Shown in pieces: positions 44,522 to 53,772 of a stretch of DNA of 64,000 nucleotides; position 1 is the stretch's first letter; each line of letters begins with the position of its first letter. The translations under genes and the position numbers were made by a program. The DNA comes from Alphaproteobacteria bacterium HT1-32 (lineage in GTDB: Bacteria > Pseudomonadota > Alphaproteobacteria > Rhodospirillales > HT1-32), in assembly GCA_009649675.1 (NCBI GenBank), contig WJPL01000001.1, forward strand, positions 1,384,469-1,448,468, in the 5' to 3' direction. Under the pieces are notes generated by a model. The model was not told the origin of the DNA. It did no database searches and saw only the letters and a list, made by a program, of their open reading frames with translations.

Positions 44522-45100
44522 TCAGCTTTTTGCTTCTGCGGCCTGCTGCATGCGCTGGCGATAAAGCTGCGCAAAGTCGATCGGCGACAGCATCAGCGGT
44601 GCGAAACCGCCATCACGGGTGATGTCGGAGACAATGTTCCGGGCATAGGGGAACATCAGGCGCGGGCATTCGATCAGCAGAACCGGCTGCAGGTTTTCCT
44701 GCGGCACATTGATGGTGAAAACTCCGCCATAGCTGAGTTCAAGAATGAAAGCCGGGTCATTTTTGATTTTGGCGTCGATCCGTATATCGATGACGACCTC
44801 GTAAATGTTCGCCTGAACATTGCGGGCCTTCACATCGATATTGATCGGAATTTCCGGAGGCGTGCCGGTCTGGGTGAAGACAGCCGGGGCATTCGGGACT
44901 TCAAAGGACAGGTCTTTGATGTACTGCCCGTTGATGACCAGCATCGGCTGAGCGGCGTCACCGGTTGCCGGCGAGGCTGTTTCTGCCGTTGCAGGCGTCG
45001 CCGGTGTTTCCGTTACTTCAGTTTCCGGTGCGTCTTTTGCCGCTTCGGTTTTTGTCTTGTCGTCCTGTTTCTTGGAAGTTGAACGCGTCTTGCGGGCCAT
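44522..45100 (-). CDS. secB: Protein-export chaperone SecB
   Basis: 192 residues from ATG 45100. The core, from LVINGQYIKDLSFEVPNAP to YARNIVSDITRDGGFAPLML, is typical SecB; the tetramer carries unfolded preproteins to SecA. Unusual is an N-terminal extension of about 50 residues rich in Lys, Thr, Glu, Pro and Ala (KTEAAKDAPETEVTETPATP), probably disordered. Two other in-frame starts (45109, 45112) exist; GGAG lies 11 bases before the chosen ATG. Confidence 0.93.
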   Translation of the reverse strand: MARKTRSTSKKQDDKTKTEAAKDAPETEVTETPATPATAETASPATGDAAQPMLVINGQYIKDLSFEVPNAPAVFTQTGTPPEIPINIDVKARNVQANIYEVVIDIRIDAKIKNDPAFILELSYGGVFTINVPQENLQPVLLIECPRLMFPYARNIVSDITRDGGFAPLMLSPIDFAQLYRQRMQQAAEAKS

Positions 45101-45142
45101 GGATGCCATCACTCCGGTGGATAAATCAGAGATTACTGCCTA

Positions 45143-45697
45143 TCACGGATCAATAAACGCCACAACCTCGCGGGGATTGAGCGGGTTGATCCGCAAGATC
45201 TGCGCATTGCCGACACGCTCGCCCGTGAGCGCTCGGATGAAGCCCCAGTGACTGACAACCAGCGTCGTGGCGATGTCGTCATGAGATGCACGGGACGCAT
45301 GAAAATCAACGGCCCGCTGATCGATGGCGCTTTCCGGCTCGGACACTTCCGGCCACCAGCGGTCCGTCAGATGCGCGAAATCCAGATGCGACCATTGCAC
45401 CGCCAGTTCGTCACGCAGGGTGCCGATATCGCAGGCGAAGTGATACCGCTCACGCACCAGCGTCTCGACCTCGACCGGCACATTGATCACATCAGCAATG
45501 ATCTGGGCCGTATGCAGGGCGCGGGTATAGGGGCTGGTGATGATTCGTGTGACCGGCTCGCGGGCCAGCCGCCGGGCCGCGGCCTCAACCTGGGCAATGC
45601 CGTTTTCGGTCAGCCGGGGGTCTTCGATCCCGGGGTCGATCCGGGTCTTGCCGTAATGGACGTTAAACTCGGATTCTCCGTGCCGGATCAGTAACAT
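45143..45697 (-). CDS. Histidine phosphatase family protein
   Basis: 184 residues with the phosphohistidine motif LLIRHGESEFN at the N-terminus, TSPYTRALHTAQI near 55 and the second catalytic His in VVSHWGFIRAL. A phosphoglycerate-mutase-like fold; substrate (sugar phosphate or phosphoprotein) unknown. It starts within the stop of fxsA (TGATG) and ends about 40 bases before secB on the same strand. Confidence 0.85.
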   Translation of the reverse strand: MLLIRHGESEFNVHYGKTRIDPGIEDPRLTENGIAQVEAAARRLAREPVTRIITSPYTRALHTAQIIADVINVPVEVETLVRERYHFACDIGTLRDELAVQWSHLDFAHLTDRWWPEVSEPESAIDQRAVDFHASRASHDDIATTLVVSHWGFIRALTGERVGNAQILRINPLNPREVVAFIDP

Positions 45698-46209
45698 CAG
45701 TTCTTCGGCTCCTGGTCCGTCCTGTCCTTTTCCTCATCGATCACGCTGTAATCCGTATCAATAACCGGCCCCGGCCCCTGATCCGGATAGTCCGGACGGT
45801 GCTGGCCCTGCGACGGGTCAGGGTGCGGGGCGCTGTGAACCGTGAAATTGCCACTCTGCTGCATCCGGTGCCAGATACCGGCACCGATGGCGAACCGGAC
45901 CGGCGGGATCAGCAGCAGAAAGCCCACGGCGTCCGTCAGAAAGCCCGGCGTCAGCAACAGCACACCGGCGATCAGCAGGCAGGCACCATCAAAAACCTCG
46001 CGCAGCGGCATCTCGCCCCGGTCCACTGTCGCCCGAAGCCGCATCAGGGTGGCAATTCCCTGCTGGCGCAACATCGCCGTGCCGATAATCGCCGTCAGAA
46101 TCACCGTGGCAATCGTCGGCCAGAGGCCGATCAGCTCACCCGCCTGAATAAAAACAGCAATTTCGGCGATCGGCACCAGAATGAATGCCAGCAGGATTAA
46201 CGGCGCCAT
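45697..46209 (-). CDS. fxsA: FxsA family membrane protein
   Basis: 170 residues with three or four membrane helices. The family motif region LVPIAEIAVFIQAGELIG and LLLTPGFLTDAVGFLLLIPP is clear. The E. coli relative suppresses F exclusion of phage T7. The C-terminal tail is polar and His/Pro/Asp-rich. Location next to secB and timA matches the alphaproteobacterial order. Confidence 0.85.
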   Translation of the reverse strand: MAPLILLAFILVPIAEIAVFIQAGELIGLWPTIATVILTAIIGTAMLRQQGIATLMRLRATVDRGEMPLREVFDGACLLIAGVLLLTPGFLTDAVGFLLLIPPVRFAIGAGIWHRMQQSGNFTVHSAPHPDPSQGQHRPDYPDQGPGPVIDTDYSVIDEEKDRTDQEPKN

Positions 46210-46360
46210 ACTTGTTCTCGCAATACTTTGATACTATCTGTCAGCGATAGGGGTTTGGCTTTATGTCCGCTGGACCGTAAGCCTGTTGAACTGTAACTTA
46301 AATCATTGTCAGTCGTTTCCAACCCGGGCGGCGAAAATCTAACTGAATCCGGAAAAGACT

Positions 46361-47047
46361 ATGGGCGGTATACCTGTTGACATCATTCTGTTCGCCCTGC
46401 TTGCGGCGTTTCTGGTTCTGCGTCTGCGCAGCAAACTAGGTGACCGGTCTGGTCATGAAGGCGATCCGCAGCCCGGCTTTAGCCGCAAGAAGGCGGATCC
46501 TTCCGATAATGACAATGTCATCGCGCTCCCTGACCGCAAGTCAGCCGATGCTGATCCTGCTGACCGCCTGCCTCAGGACATGGATGATTCAAGCCCGGTC
46601 GGCGCCGGTCTGACCCGCATTGCAATCGCGGACGGAAGTTTTTCTGCCGAAGGATTCCTCGGCGGGGCCAAAGCTGCATTCGAAATGATTGTCGGTGCCT
46701 TTGCCAATTCCGATACGAAAACACTGAAGCCACTGCTGTCTGACGATCTGTTCGAGAGCTTCTCCGGTGCGATTGAAGCCCGGCGTGAAGCCGGGGAGCG
46801 CATCGAAGAGCAGGTGATCGGTATCAACCGGACCGACATTCTGGAAGCTCAGCTGAACGGTTCCGTTGCCCGCATCACGGTCGAGATCGAAAGCGAACAG
46901 GTCAATGTGACCTATGACAAGGCCGGCGAAGTGGTGGATGGCGACCCGAACAAGGTCGTGAAGCTGGTTGATATCTGGACCTTTGAGCGGGATCTGAAGT
47001 CGAGCGATCCCACCTGGCAACTGGTCGATACCGCCGAACCGGAATGA
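46361..47047 (+). CDS. timA: Tim44/TimA family putative adaptor protein
   Basis: 228 residues. N-terminal membrane anchor (residues about 5-22), an acidic flexible linker (30-80), then a Tim44-like domain: GAFANSDTKTLKPLLSDDLFESFSGAIEARR and VVKLVDIWTFERDL. Alphaproteobacterial relative of mitochondrial Tim44; probably binds proteins at the inner membrane near SecYEG. Overlaps mltA by four bases. Confidence 0.87.
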   Translation: MGGIPVDIILFALLAAFLVLRLRSKLGDRSGHEGDPQPGFSRKKADPSDNDNVIALPDRKSADADPADRLPQDMDDSSPVGAGLTRIAIADGSFSAEGFLGGAKAAFEMIVGAFANSDTKTLKPLLSDDLFESFSGAIEARREAGERIEEQVIGINRTDILEAQLNGSVARITVEIESEQVNVTYDKAGEVVDGDPNKVVKLVDIWTFERDLKSSDPTWQLVDTAEPE

Positions 47048-48228
47048 TAATCTCTATGCGGCATGGCTGGCAGTTTGTCCTGTGCCTGACCGCGTTGCTG
47101 GCCATTGCCTCCTGCGAAACCGCCGATAAACCCTCTGGCCTGAAACTCACACCGACCAGCTTTGCAGATCTGGCCGGCTGGCAGGACGATAATGTCAGCG
47201 CGTTTCTGCCCGCCCTGCAACGCAGTTGCGCCCTGCATCTCAGGCGCCCTGCCGACCGTCCCGTCAAACCTGCAGGCTTCGGCCTGACCGCCGGACACTG
47301 GCACGATGTCTGTACCAGGCTCATGGACCTGCCGGCAGGCGACGACCAGGCTGCACGTCAGGCCATCGAGACATGGTTTACGGTCTGGCGGGCCGAAGAC
47401 ACCGCCGAAGATGCGAAGGGTGTCGCAACTGGCTATTACGAACCACAGTTGCGGGGTGCCCTGAACCGCTTCGGACCCTACCAGACGCCGCTGTACAAAA
47501 CCCCGCCCGAGCTGGTGACGGTCAATCTCGGCGATTTCAGTGACGAGCTGAAAGGCAAAAAGATTACCGGGCGGGTCGAGAAGGGGCGGCTGGTCCCGAT
47601 GCCGGAACGCAAACAGATTGTCGGTGGTGCGCTGGCCAATCGCGATCTGGAGCTGATCTGGGTCGATAACCCTGTCGATGCCTTCTTCCTGCAAATTCAG
47701 GGCAGCGGACAGGTGGTGATGCCGGACGGGCAGGTGATGCGGGTCGGTTATGCCGGGGCCAATGGTCGCAGCTACACACCGGTTGGCCGGATTCTGATTC
47801 AGGATGGCGAGGTTCCGCGTGAGAAAATGTCGATGCAGGCCATCCGCAGCTGGATGGAAAGCAATCCGGACCGCGCACCCGCCCTGATGGACGCCAATGC
47901 GTCCTATGTCTTCTTTCGGGAGCTGACCGGCGACGGACCGATGGGCGCAGAAGGCGTTGCCCTGACGCCCCGCCGCAGCATTGCCGTCGACCGTCGCTAT
48001 TACCCCCTTGGCACGCCCGTCTGGATATCAACCACCGATCCGGATGACGACAGTCCGATCCGGCGCCTGACCATGGCGCAGGACACCGGCGGCGCAATCA
48101 GGGGCGTGGTCCGGCTTGATCTGTTCTGGGGACCAGGGCCGGAGGCCGCACACAAGGCCGGGCTGATGAACCAGCCGGTCAATATGTTCCTGCTGCTGCC
48201 ACGGGGTTTCACACCACCTGTCAGTTGA
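47044..48228 (+). CDS. mltA: Membrane-bound lytic murein transglycosylase A
   Basis: 394 residues (390 from the second Met). Lipobox IASC near residue 20-24 after a hydrophobic stretch. MltA domain with GYYEPQLRG near 130, FFLQIQGSGQV and the 3D domain with AQDTGGAIRG and RLDLFWGPG holding the catalytic Asp. It cuts peptidoglycan between MurNAc and GlcNAc with 1,6-anhydro formation at the outer membrane. Coupled to timA. Confidence 0.93.
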   Translation: MIISMRHGWQFVLCLTALLAIASCETADKPSGLKLTPTSFADLAGWQDDNVSAFLPALQRSCALHLRRPADRPVKPAGFGLTAGHWHDVCTRLMDLPAGDDQAARQAIETWFTVWRAEDTAEDAKGVATGYYEPQLRGALNRFGPYQTPLYKTPPELVTVNLGDFSDELKGKKITGRVEKGRLVPMPERKQIVGGALANRDLELIWVDNPVDAFFLQIQGSGQVVMPDGQVMRVGYAGANGRSYTPVGRILIQDGEVPREKMSMQAIRSWMESNPDRAPALMDANASYVFFRELTGDGPMGAEGVALTPRRSIAVDRRYYPLGTPVWISTTDPDDDSPIRRLTMAQDTGGAIRGVVRLDLFWGPGPEAAHKAGLMNQPVNMFLLLPRGFTPPVS

Positions 48229-48251
48229 CCGGGCCGGGTCCTGCGGTCAGA

Positions 48252-48270
48252 TTAACGGTACATCCGTTAA
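48252..48270. promoter_or_regulatory. Perfect palindrome TTAACGG-N5-CCGTTAA before lutA
   Basis: Seven-base arms with a TACAT spacer sit right before the lutA ribosome site CTGGAG (48271-48276), 12 bases ahead of the ATG. It can be a DNA operator or an RNA hairpin limiting ribosome access. No regulator gene is adjacent. Confidence 0.5.
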
Positions 48271-48281
48271 CTGGAGCCGTC

Positions 48282-49049
48282 ATGAGTCAACGCAAAGTCG
48301 CGCTTTTCGTCACCTGCCTGGTCGATCTGTTTCGTCCGACCGTCGGGTTTGCTGCGCTGAAACTGCTGGAACAGGCGGGGTGTGACGTCTCGGTTCCCGA
48401 AGCGCAGACCTGTTGCGGCCAGCCCGCCTTCAATTCCGGCGACCGGGGTAACGCACAGAAGGTCGCCCGCGGCCTGATCGAGGCGTTTGAGCCTTTCGAC
48501 TATGTGGTCGCCCCCTCCGGCTCCTGCGCCGGGATGATCCGCAAGCACTATCCCGAACTGTTTGCCGGTGATGATATCTGGGAGGCGCGGGCTACTGCAC
48601 TGGCCGGCAAGACGTGGGAACTGACCTCCTTTCTGACCGATGTTGTCGGGTTTGACGCGGTTGATGCGAGCTATGACGGGTCCGTTACCTATCACGACAG
48701 CTGCTCGGGCCTGCGTGAACTCGGGGTCAAATCCCAGCCCCGCAAGCTGCTGGACAAGGTTGCCGGCCTGAACCTGACGGAATTGCCGGGAGCCGAGGTC
48801 TGTTGCGGGTTTGGCGGTACATTCTGTGTCAAATATGCCGATATCTCGAACGCCATCGTTGCCGACAAAACCGAGGATATTCTGGCCACCGGGGCCGATA
48901 CCCTGCTGGCCGGTGATCTGGGCTGCCTGATGAACATGGCCGGCAAGCTGAGCCGCGAGGGCCGTCCGGTAAAGGTCCGCCATGTGGCCGAAGTGCTGGC
49001 CGACATGACCGGGGATGTCGCGCCGATCTCGCAGGGACCGGAATCATGA
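48282..49049 (+). CDS. lutA: Lactate utilisation protein A, (Fe-S)-binding
   Basis: 255 residues with two CCG domains: TCCGQPAFNSG near 45 and VCCGFGGTFCVKY near 180, plus YHDSCSGLRELG. Part of the LutABC complex that oxidises L-lactate to pyruvate. Start at 48282 follows the palindrome and the CTGGAG site. Overlaps lutB by four bases. Confidence 0.92.
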   Translation: MSQRKVALFVTCLVDLFRPTVGFAALKLLEQAGCDVSVPEAQTCCGQPAFNSGDRGNAQKVARGLIEAFEPFDYVVAPSGSCAGMIRKHYPELFAGDDIWEARATALAGKTWELTSFLTDVVGFDAVDASYDGSVTYHDSCSGLRELGVKSQPRKLLDKVAGLNLTELPGAEVCCGFGGTFCVKYADISNAIVADKTEDILATGADTLLAGDLGCLMNMAGKLSREGRPVKVRHVAEVLADMTGDVAPISQGPES

Positions 49050-50470
49050 AGGCGACAACCCACCGGATGAAGGATAATGCCGTCGATGCGATGGCCAATC
49101 CGGCGCTGCAGGACAGTCTCGACCGGATGAAAACCGGCTTTTCCTCGAAGCGCGCCATTGCCCGCGACCGGCTGCCTGAGTTCGATGCGCTCCGCGATCA
49201 GGGTCGTGACATCAAGAACCGGGTGCTGGCGAACCTCGATCATTACCTCGAAGCTTTCGAGGAAAAGGTGATTGCCGCAGGTGGCAAGGTACACTGGTGT
49301 GCCGATGCCGAAGAGGCCAACGCCGCAATCCTCGGAATCTGCCAGTCACTGGACGCCCGCACCGTGACCAAGGGCAAGTCCATGATCTCCGAGGAGATCG
49401 GGCTCAACGATTACCTCGAAGCGAACGGTGTTACCCCGGTAGAGACAGACCTCGGGGAATATATCATCCAGCTTCGCCATGAAGCGCCCAGCCATATCAT
49501 TGCACCGGCGATCCATCTGCAGATGCGTCAGGTGGAGGAGACCTTCCGCGAACATCACCGCCATCTTGACCCGGCGCGCCAGCTGATGGAACCGCCCCAG
49601 CTGATGGGCGAGGCGCGGGCAGAACTGCGCGGCCGCTTCATCGCGGCGGATGTCGGCATTACCGGGGCAAATTTTCTGATCGCAGAGACCGGCTCGACGG
49701 TCATTGTCACCAATGAAGGCAATGGCGACCTGACCCAGACCCTGCCGAAAGCGCATGTGGTTGTTGCCTCTATCGAGAAGATTGTCCCGACGCTGGAAGA
49801 TGCCTCGACCCTGATGCGGCTGCTGGCGCGCTCTGCCACCGGTCAGGAACTGTCGGTCTACACCACCTTTTCCACCGGCCCGCGACGGGCGGATGATCCG
49901 GATGGGCCGGGTGAATTCCATGTCGTGCTGCTGGATAATGGCCGGACCGACCTGCTGGGCAGCGAATTTTCCGAAATGCTCCGCTGCATCCGCTGCGGGG
50001 CCTGCCTGAATCACTGTCCGGTCTATGGGGCAATTGGCGGCCATGCCTATGGCTGGGTCTATCCCGGTCCGATGGGCTCGGTTCTCAGTCCCGGGCTGAT
50101 CGGTATCGAAGATGCCGGGAATATGCCAAACGCCTCGACGCTCTGCGGTCGCTGCGAGGCCGTCTGCCCGATGCATATCCCGTTGCCCCGTATGCTGCGC
50201 GCCTGGCGCGAACGCGAACATGACAAGAAGCTCAGCCCGCGCAGCGTGCGGTGGGGCCTTGATCTCTGGGCCATGCTGGCCAGCCGCCCCCGGCTTTACC
50301 AGATCGCCACGGGGCTGGCGATGAAGCTGCTGGGCCGTCTCGGGCGACGACATGGAAACTTCCTGAACCTGCCGCTGGCAGGGGGCTGGACCGACCACCG
50401 GGATCTGCCGGCACCGGAGGGCGCAACCTTCATGCAGCAGTACCGCAAGGGCAGGAGGGCGACGAAATGA
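49046..50470 (+). CDS. lutB: Lactate utilisation protein B, iron-sulfur
   Basis: 474 residues. N-terminal LUD domain (VTKGKSMISEEIGLNDYLEA near 110, FLIAETGSTVIVTNEGN near 210) followed by two 4Fe-4S sets, CIRCGACLNHCP near 315 and CGRCEAVCPMHIP near 365. Electron-transfer subunit of lactate oxidation. Coupled by ATGA overlaps at both ends with lutA and lutC. Confidence 0.93.
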   Translation: MKATTHRMKDNAVDAMANPALQDSLDRMKTGFSSKRAIARDRLPEFDALRDQGRDIKNRVLANLDHYLEAFEEKVIAAGGKVHWCADAEEANAAILGICQSLDARTVTKGKSMISEEIGLNDYLEANGVTPVETDLGEYIIQLRHEAPSHIIAPAIHLQMRQVEETFREHHRHLDPARQLMEPPQLMGEARAELRGRFIAADVGITGANFLIAETGSTVIVTNEGNGDLTQTLPKAHVVVASIEKIVPTLEDASTLMRLLARSATGQELSVYTTFSTGPRRADDPDGPGEFHVVLLDNGRTDLLGSEFSEMLRCIRCGACLNHCPVYGAIGGHAYGWVYPGPMGSVLSPGLIGIEDAGNMPNASTLCGRCEAVCPMHIPLPRMLRAWREREHDKKLSPRSVRWGLDLWAMLASRPRLYQIATGLAMKLLGRLGRRHGNFLNLPLAGGWTDHRDLPAPEGATFMQQYRKGRRATK

Positions 50471-51150
50471 GCAGCCGTGATGCCATGCTGGGCCGTATCC
50501 GCACCGCCCTGGGCCGTGGTCCGCTCGGGCCTGACGAGGCCGCGACCGTCAATGCCGGGCTGACAGAACCCGCCCGAAATCTTGTCCCTGACCGGGCACA
50601 GGGCAAGCCTCAGGATCTGATTGAGCGTTTCATCGCCATGGCAACCGAAGCCTCGGCCTCCGTCGACCGTCTGTCTGATATTTCCGAGGCCCCCGCCCGG
50701 ATCAGCGCCTATCTGGCGGGCCAGAACCTGCCCAAGGCCCTGCGCCGTGCCGAACATTCGCTGCTCGAAGCACCGGACTGGCAGGCTGGCTCCCTGCTTT
50801 CCGTCAGCACCGGTGCCACAGACGGCAATGATCTCGTCGGGTTAAGTGTTGCCCTTTGCGGGGTCGCGGAAACCGGCACGCTGGTGATGGCTTCCGGTCC
50901 GCAATCGCCGATCACGCTCAATTTTCTGCCGGATACACATATTGTTGTCGTCCGGGCCGGGGATATCGTCGGCGGATATGAGGATTCCTGGGATCGTCTG
51001 CGCCAGCATATGGGCGCATCACGCCTCATGCCCCGGGCGGTCAATTTCATTACCGGCCCGTCACGGTCTGCCGATATCGAGCAGACCCTGCTGCTCGGGG
51101 CACATGGGCCCCGCCGTCTGCATATCCTGTTGCTCGACGATCCGGCATGA
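50467..51150 (+). CDS. lutC: Lactate utilisation protein C
   Basis: 227 residues of the LUD family: GVAETGTLVMASGPQSPITLNFLPDTHIVVV and the end block SRSADIEQTLLLGAHGPRRLHILLLD. Third component of LutABC. Ends with an ATGA overlap into smr, so the lut genes are transcriptionally joined to the ancestral smr-XRE pair. Confidence 0.9.
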   Translation: MSSRDAMLGRIRTALGRGPLGPDEAATVNAGLTEPARNLVPDRAQGKPQDLIERFIAMATEASASVDRLSDISEAPARISAYLAGQNLPKALRRAEHSLLEAPDWQAGSLLSVSTGATDGNDLVGLSVALCGVAETGTLVMASGPQSPITLNFLPDTHIVVVRAGDIVGGYEDSWDRLRQHMGASRLMPRAVNFITGPSRSADIEQTLLLGAHGPRRLHILLLDDPA

Positions 51151-51686
51151 GCCGCAAACGCCTTCCCGACCAGGACGAGATTGCGCTCTGGCGGCATGTC
51201 ATGCAGGACGTACGCCGCAGAAACCCTGAGCCGGAAGCAAAACCGGACATACCAGTTGTTACGCCTCCGAAACAAAAACAGCCGATCCGGCCAAAGGCCG
51301 TTGAGCCGGTCATCCGCAAGCCGAACAAGGACCCGGAACTGGTGCATGGTGTCATGCCGGGGGTGGATCGCCGCCGAAACCAGCGGCTTCGACGGGGCCA
51401 GGTCGAAGTCGACGGAACCATCGACCTGCATGGCATGTCGCAAACCCAGGCCTATCAGTCCCTGATGCGATTTCTTGAAGAATCCTATCGCCGTGGCAGC
51501 CGGTGCGTACTGGTTATTACCGGCAAGGGCCTGCGCGAAACAGGGGAAGTCGGAATTCTGCGCCGCCAGGTTCCGAAATGGCTTAACGACAATGCCCGGC
51601 AACTGATACAGGGCTTCAATTACGCCCACCGCCGACATGGCGGGGAGGGGGCGCTCTATGTCATCATGAGACGGCGGCGCTCATGA
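51147..51686 (+). CDS. Smr domain protein
   Basis: 179 residues. A basic N-terminal half is followed by an Smr domain: TIDLHGMSQTQAYQSLMRFLEE, VLVITGKGL and GEGALYVIMRRRR. Such domains nick or bind branched DNA, or act on RNA. Its usual upstream partner in alphaproteobacteria is mltA; here lutABC is in between. Confidence 0.88.
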   Translation: MSRKRLPDQDEIALWRHVMQDVRRRNPEPEAKPDIPVVTPPKQKQPIRPKAVEPVIRKPNKDPELVHGVMPGVDRRRNQRLRRGQVEVDGTIDLHGMSQTQAYQSLMRFLEESYRRGSRCVLVITGKGLRETGEVGILRRQVPKWLNDNARQLIQGFNYAHRRHGGEGALYVIMRRRRS

Positions 51687-52030
51687 CCCCCTTTGGTGAA
51701 AAGGTCCGGGAACTTCGTCGGAAAAAATCCATTGCCCTCAAGGATATGGCGGCTGACCTTAATGTTTCTTCTGCATATCTCTCGGCACTGGAACACGGTC
51801 ATCGCGGACGCCCGTCAGCGGGATTTGTCCTGCAGGTCTGCGGCTATCTCGGGGTGATCTGGGATGACGCGGAGGAACTGAAGCAACTGGCCGAACTGTC
51901 GCATCCCCGGGTGACGATCGATACTGCCGGGCTCTCCCCGAATGCAACTTTACTGGCCAATCGGCTGGCACAGCAGATCAAGTCTCTTGATGATCAGACG
52001 ATTCTGAGACTTCTTGAGGAATTACAATAG
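51683..52030 (+). CDS. XRE-family helix-turn-helix regulator
   Basis: 115 residues. HTH at residues 4-60 (FGEKVRELRRKKSIALKDMAADLNVSSAYLSALE), then a helical tail. Overlaps smr by four bases. The pair smr-XRE is common in alphaproteobacteria. Target unknown. Confidence 0.85.
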   Translation: MTPFGEKVRELRRKKSIALKDMAADLNVSSAYLSALEHGHRGRPSAGFVLQVCGYLGVIWDDAEELKQLAELSHPRVTIDTAGLSPNATLLANRLAQQIKSLDDQTILRLLEELQ

Positions 52031-52461
52031 GTAATATCCTGTTGCTGACTTTCCGGTTTCGGTTTGATCGCCGCATCCGCCGAACCCCAGCCGGATTTTC
52101 AGACTTTATACAAAATCAGATCAGATCTGGATAACCCTCTGTTTTATCCACAGAATTATCCACAGGTCGAAAGTTAATGTAATTTATGAGGCATTTTATG
52201 TAAATCATTACTATATTCCCGTAATCCATTGATTTTAATATATTTTAATTGACAGTCAGGGATTTTCCGTTGTTTGCGGTCTTGTTGTCGCTGCACTGCC
52301 CAACAAGAAACCGTTTCCATCCACAGTCTAAGGCAATGCCGCAGAAAGGGGATGTAACCCGTTGATTATGAAGCGGCTCCGTTTCTGGGGAGAGCCGGAA
52401 CCCAATCAGAAACAGAGCCGGAGCAGTGTCTGTACAGGACCGGCGGCCGCGAAATCCACCG
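52031..52461. other. AT-rich intergenic region with two perfect DnaA boxes (origin-like)
   Basis: A 431-base gap, mostly gene-free. TTATCCACA occurs at 52144-52152 and 52156-52164, twelve bases apart, with a near match (TCTGGATAA) at 52126. Just after lies a run of about 90 bases very rich in A/T (52165-52255), including TTAATATATTTTAA. A palindrome CAGATCAGATCTG (52117-52129) precedes the boxes. This layout fits a replication-origin element or a DnaA-controlled promoter. Only two perfect boxes are seen, few for a full oriC. Confidence 0.45.
52375..52419 (-). terminator. Hairpin downstream of hslU
   Basis: GGCTCCGTTTCTG (52375-52387) pairs with CAGAAACAGAGCC (52407-52419) with one wobble on the minus-strand transcript, loop 19 bases. 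It starts 43 bases past the hslU stop. No clear T tract, so the terminator call is moderate. Confidence 0.45.
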
Positions 52462-53772
52462 CTACAGGATGAACTTGCTGAGGTCCGCATCCTTGGCCAG
52501 TTCGCCAACCTGCTTATGGACATATCCGGCATCAATTTCGATTTTCTCGCCTGATCTGTCAGAAGCGGTAAAGCTGATTTCTTCCAGCAGTTTCTCCAGC
52601 ACCGTATGCAGACGGCGGGCGCCGATATTCTCGACAGACCGGTTAACATCCGCGGCGAGGTCGGCCAGGGCATCGATGGAATCGTCACCAAAGACCAGAT
52701 CGACCTCTTCAGTTTTCATCAGCGCCACATACTGTTTGATCAGGCTGGCCTCGGTTTCCGTCAGTATCCGGCGGAAATCATCGCGGGTCAGGGCCTGAAG
52801 CTCAACCCGGATCGGCAAACGACCCTGCAGCTCCGGTAACAGGTCTGACGGCTTCGACAAATGGAAGGCACCGGAAGCAATAAACAGAATATGGTCGGTC
52901 TTCAGGGAGCCATACTTCGTGGCAACCGTCGTGCCTTCAATCAGCGGCAGCAGGTCGCGCTGCACACCTTCACGACTGACATCTCCACCGCGCTCATTCC
53001 GGACGGTAATCTTGTCGATCTCGTCCAGAAAGACGATGCCATTGTTTTCAACGGCTTCGATCGCGTCTTCGACAACCTGATCATCATCCAGCAGCTTGTC
53101 GGCCTCTTCCTTGACCAGAACCTCATAGCTCTCGACAACGGACATCTTCCGCGTCTTGGTGCGCGGACCGCCCATCGCCTTCGACATCATGTCGTTCAGA
53201 TTCATCATGCCCATTTGCGAGCCCGGCATGCCCGGTATCTCGAACATCGGCATACCGCCATTGCCGCTGTCGACCATTTCAATATCGATTTCCCGGTCAT
53301 CCAGCTTGCCTTCACGCAGCATGACCCGGAATTTCTGGCGCGTTTCGGGGCGGGCGTCTTCACCAACCAGCGCATCAAGCACCCGTTCCTCGGCATTCAG
53401 TTCCGCCTGGGCAGTGACCTTTTTGCGCAATGTCTCACGCGTCATGGTGATGGCAGCTTCGACCAGATCACGGATGATCTGTTCGACATCGCGGCCGACA
53501 TAACCGACCTCGGTAAATTTCGTCGCCTCAACCTTCAGGAAAGGGGCGTTGGCCAGCTTCGCCAGTCGCCGGGCGATTTCCGTCTTGCCGACCCCGGTCG
53601 GGCCGATCATCAGGATATTCTTCGGCAGAACCTCTTCGCGCAGATCCTCCGGCAGTTGCTGACGGCGCCAGCGGTTGCGCAGCGCAATGGCGACAGCACG
53701 CTTGGCGTCCTGCTGGCCGATGATGAAACGATCCAGCTCGGAGACGATTTCGCGGGGGGAAAAGTTGGTCAT
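52462..53772 (-). CDS. hslU: ATP-dependent protease ATPase subunit HslU
   Basis: A 436-residue AAA+ unfoldase feeding HslV. Opening [34 protein letters not shown], Walker [14 protein letters not shown] near 57-69, pore loop GYVGRDVEQ, the I domain with [16 protein letters not shown], Walker [11 protein letters not shown] and the C-terminal tail [10 protein letters not shown] that docks into HslV. Overlaps hslV by four bases. Confidence 0.98.
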   Translation of the reverse strand: MTNFSPREIVSELDRFIIGQQDAKRAVAIALRNRWRRQQLPEDLREEVLPKNILMIGPTGVGKTEIARRLAKLANAPFLKVEATKFTEVGYVGRDVEQIIRDLVEAAITMTRETLRKKVTAQAELNAEERVLDALVGEDARPETRQKFRVMLREGKLDDREIDIEMVDSGNGGMPMFEIPGMPGSQMGMMNLNDMMSKAMGGPRTKTRKMSVVESYEVLVKEEADKLLDDDQVVEDAIEAVENNGIVFLDEIDKITVRNERGGDVSREGVQRDLLPLIEGTTVATKYGSLKTDHILFIASGAFHLSKPSDLLPELQGRLPIRVELQALTRDDFRRILTETEASLIKQYVALMKTEEVDLVFGDDSIDALADLAADVNRSVENIGARRLHTVLEKLLEEISFTASDRSGEKIEIDAGYVHKQVGELAKDADLSKFIL

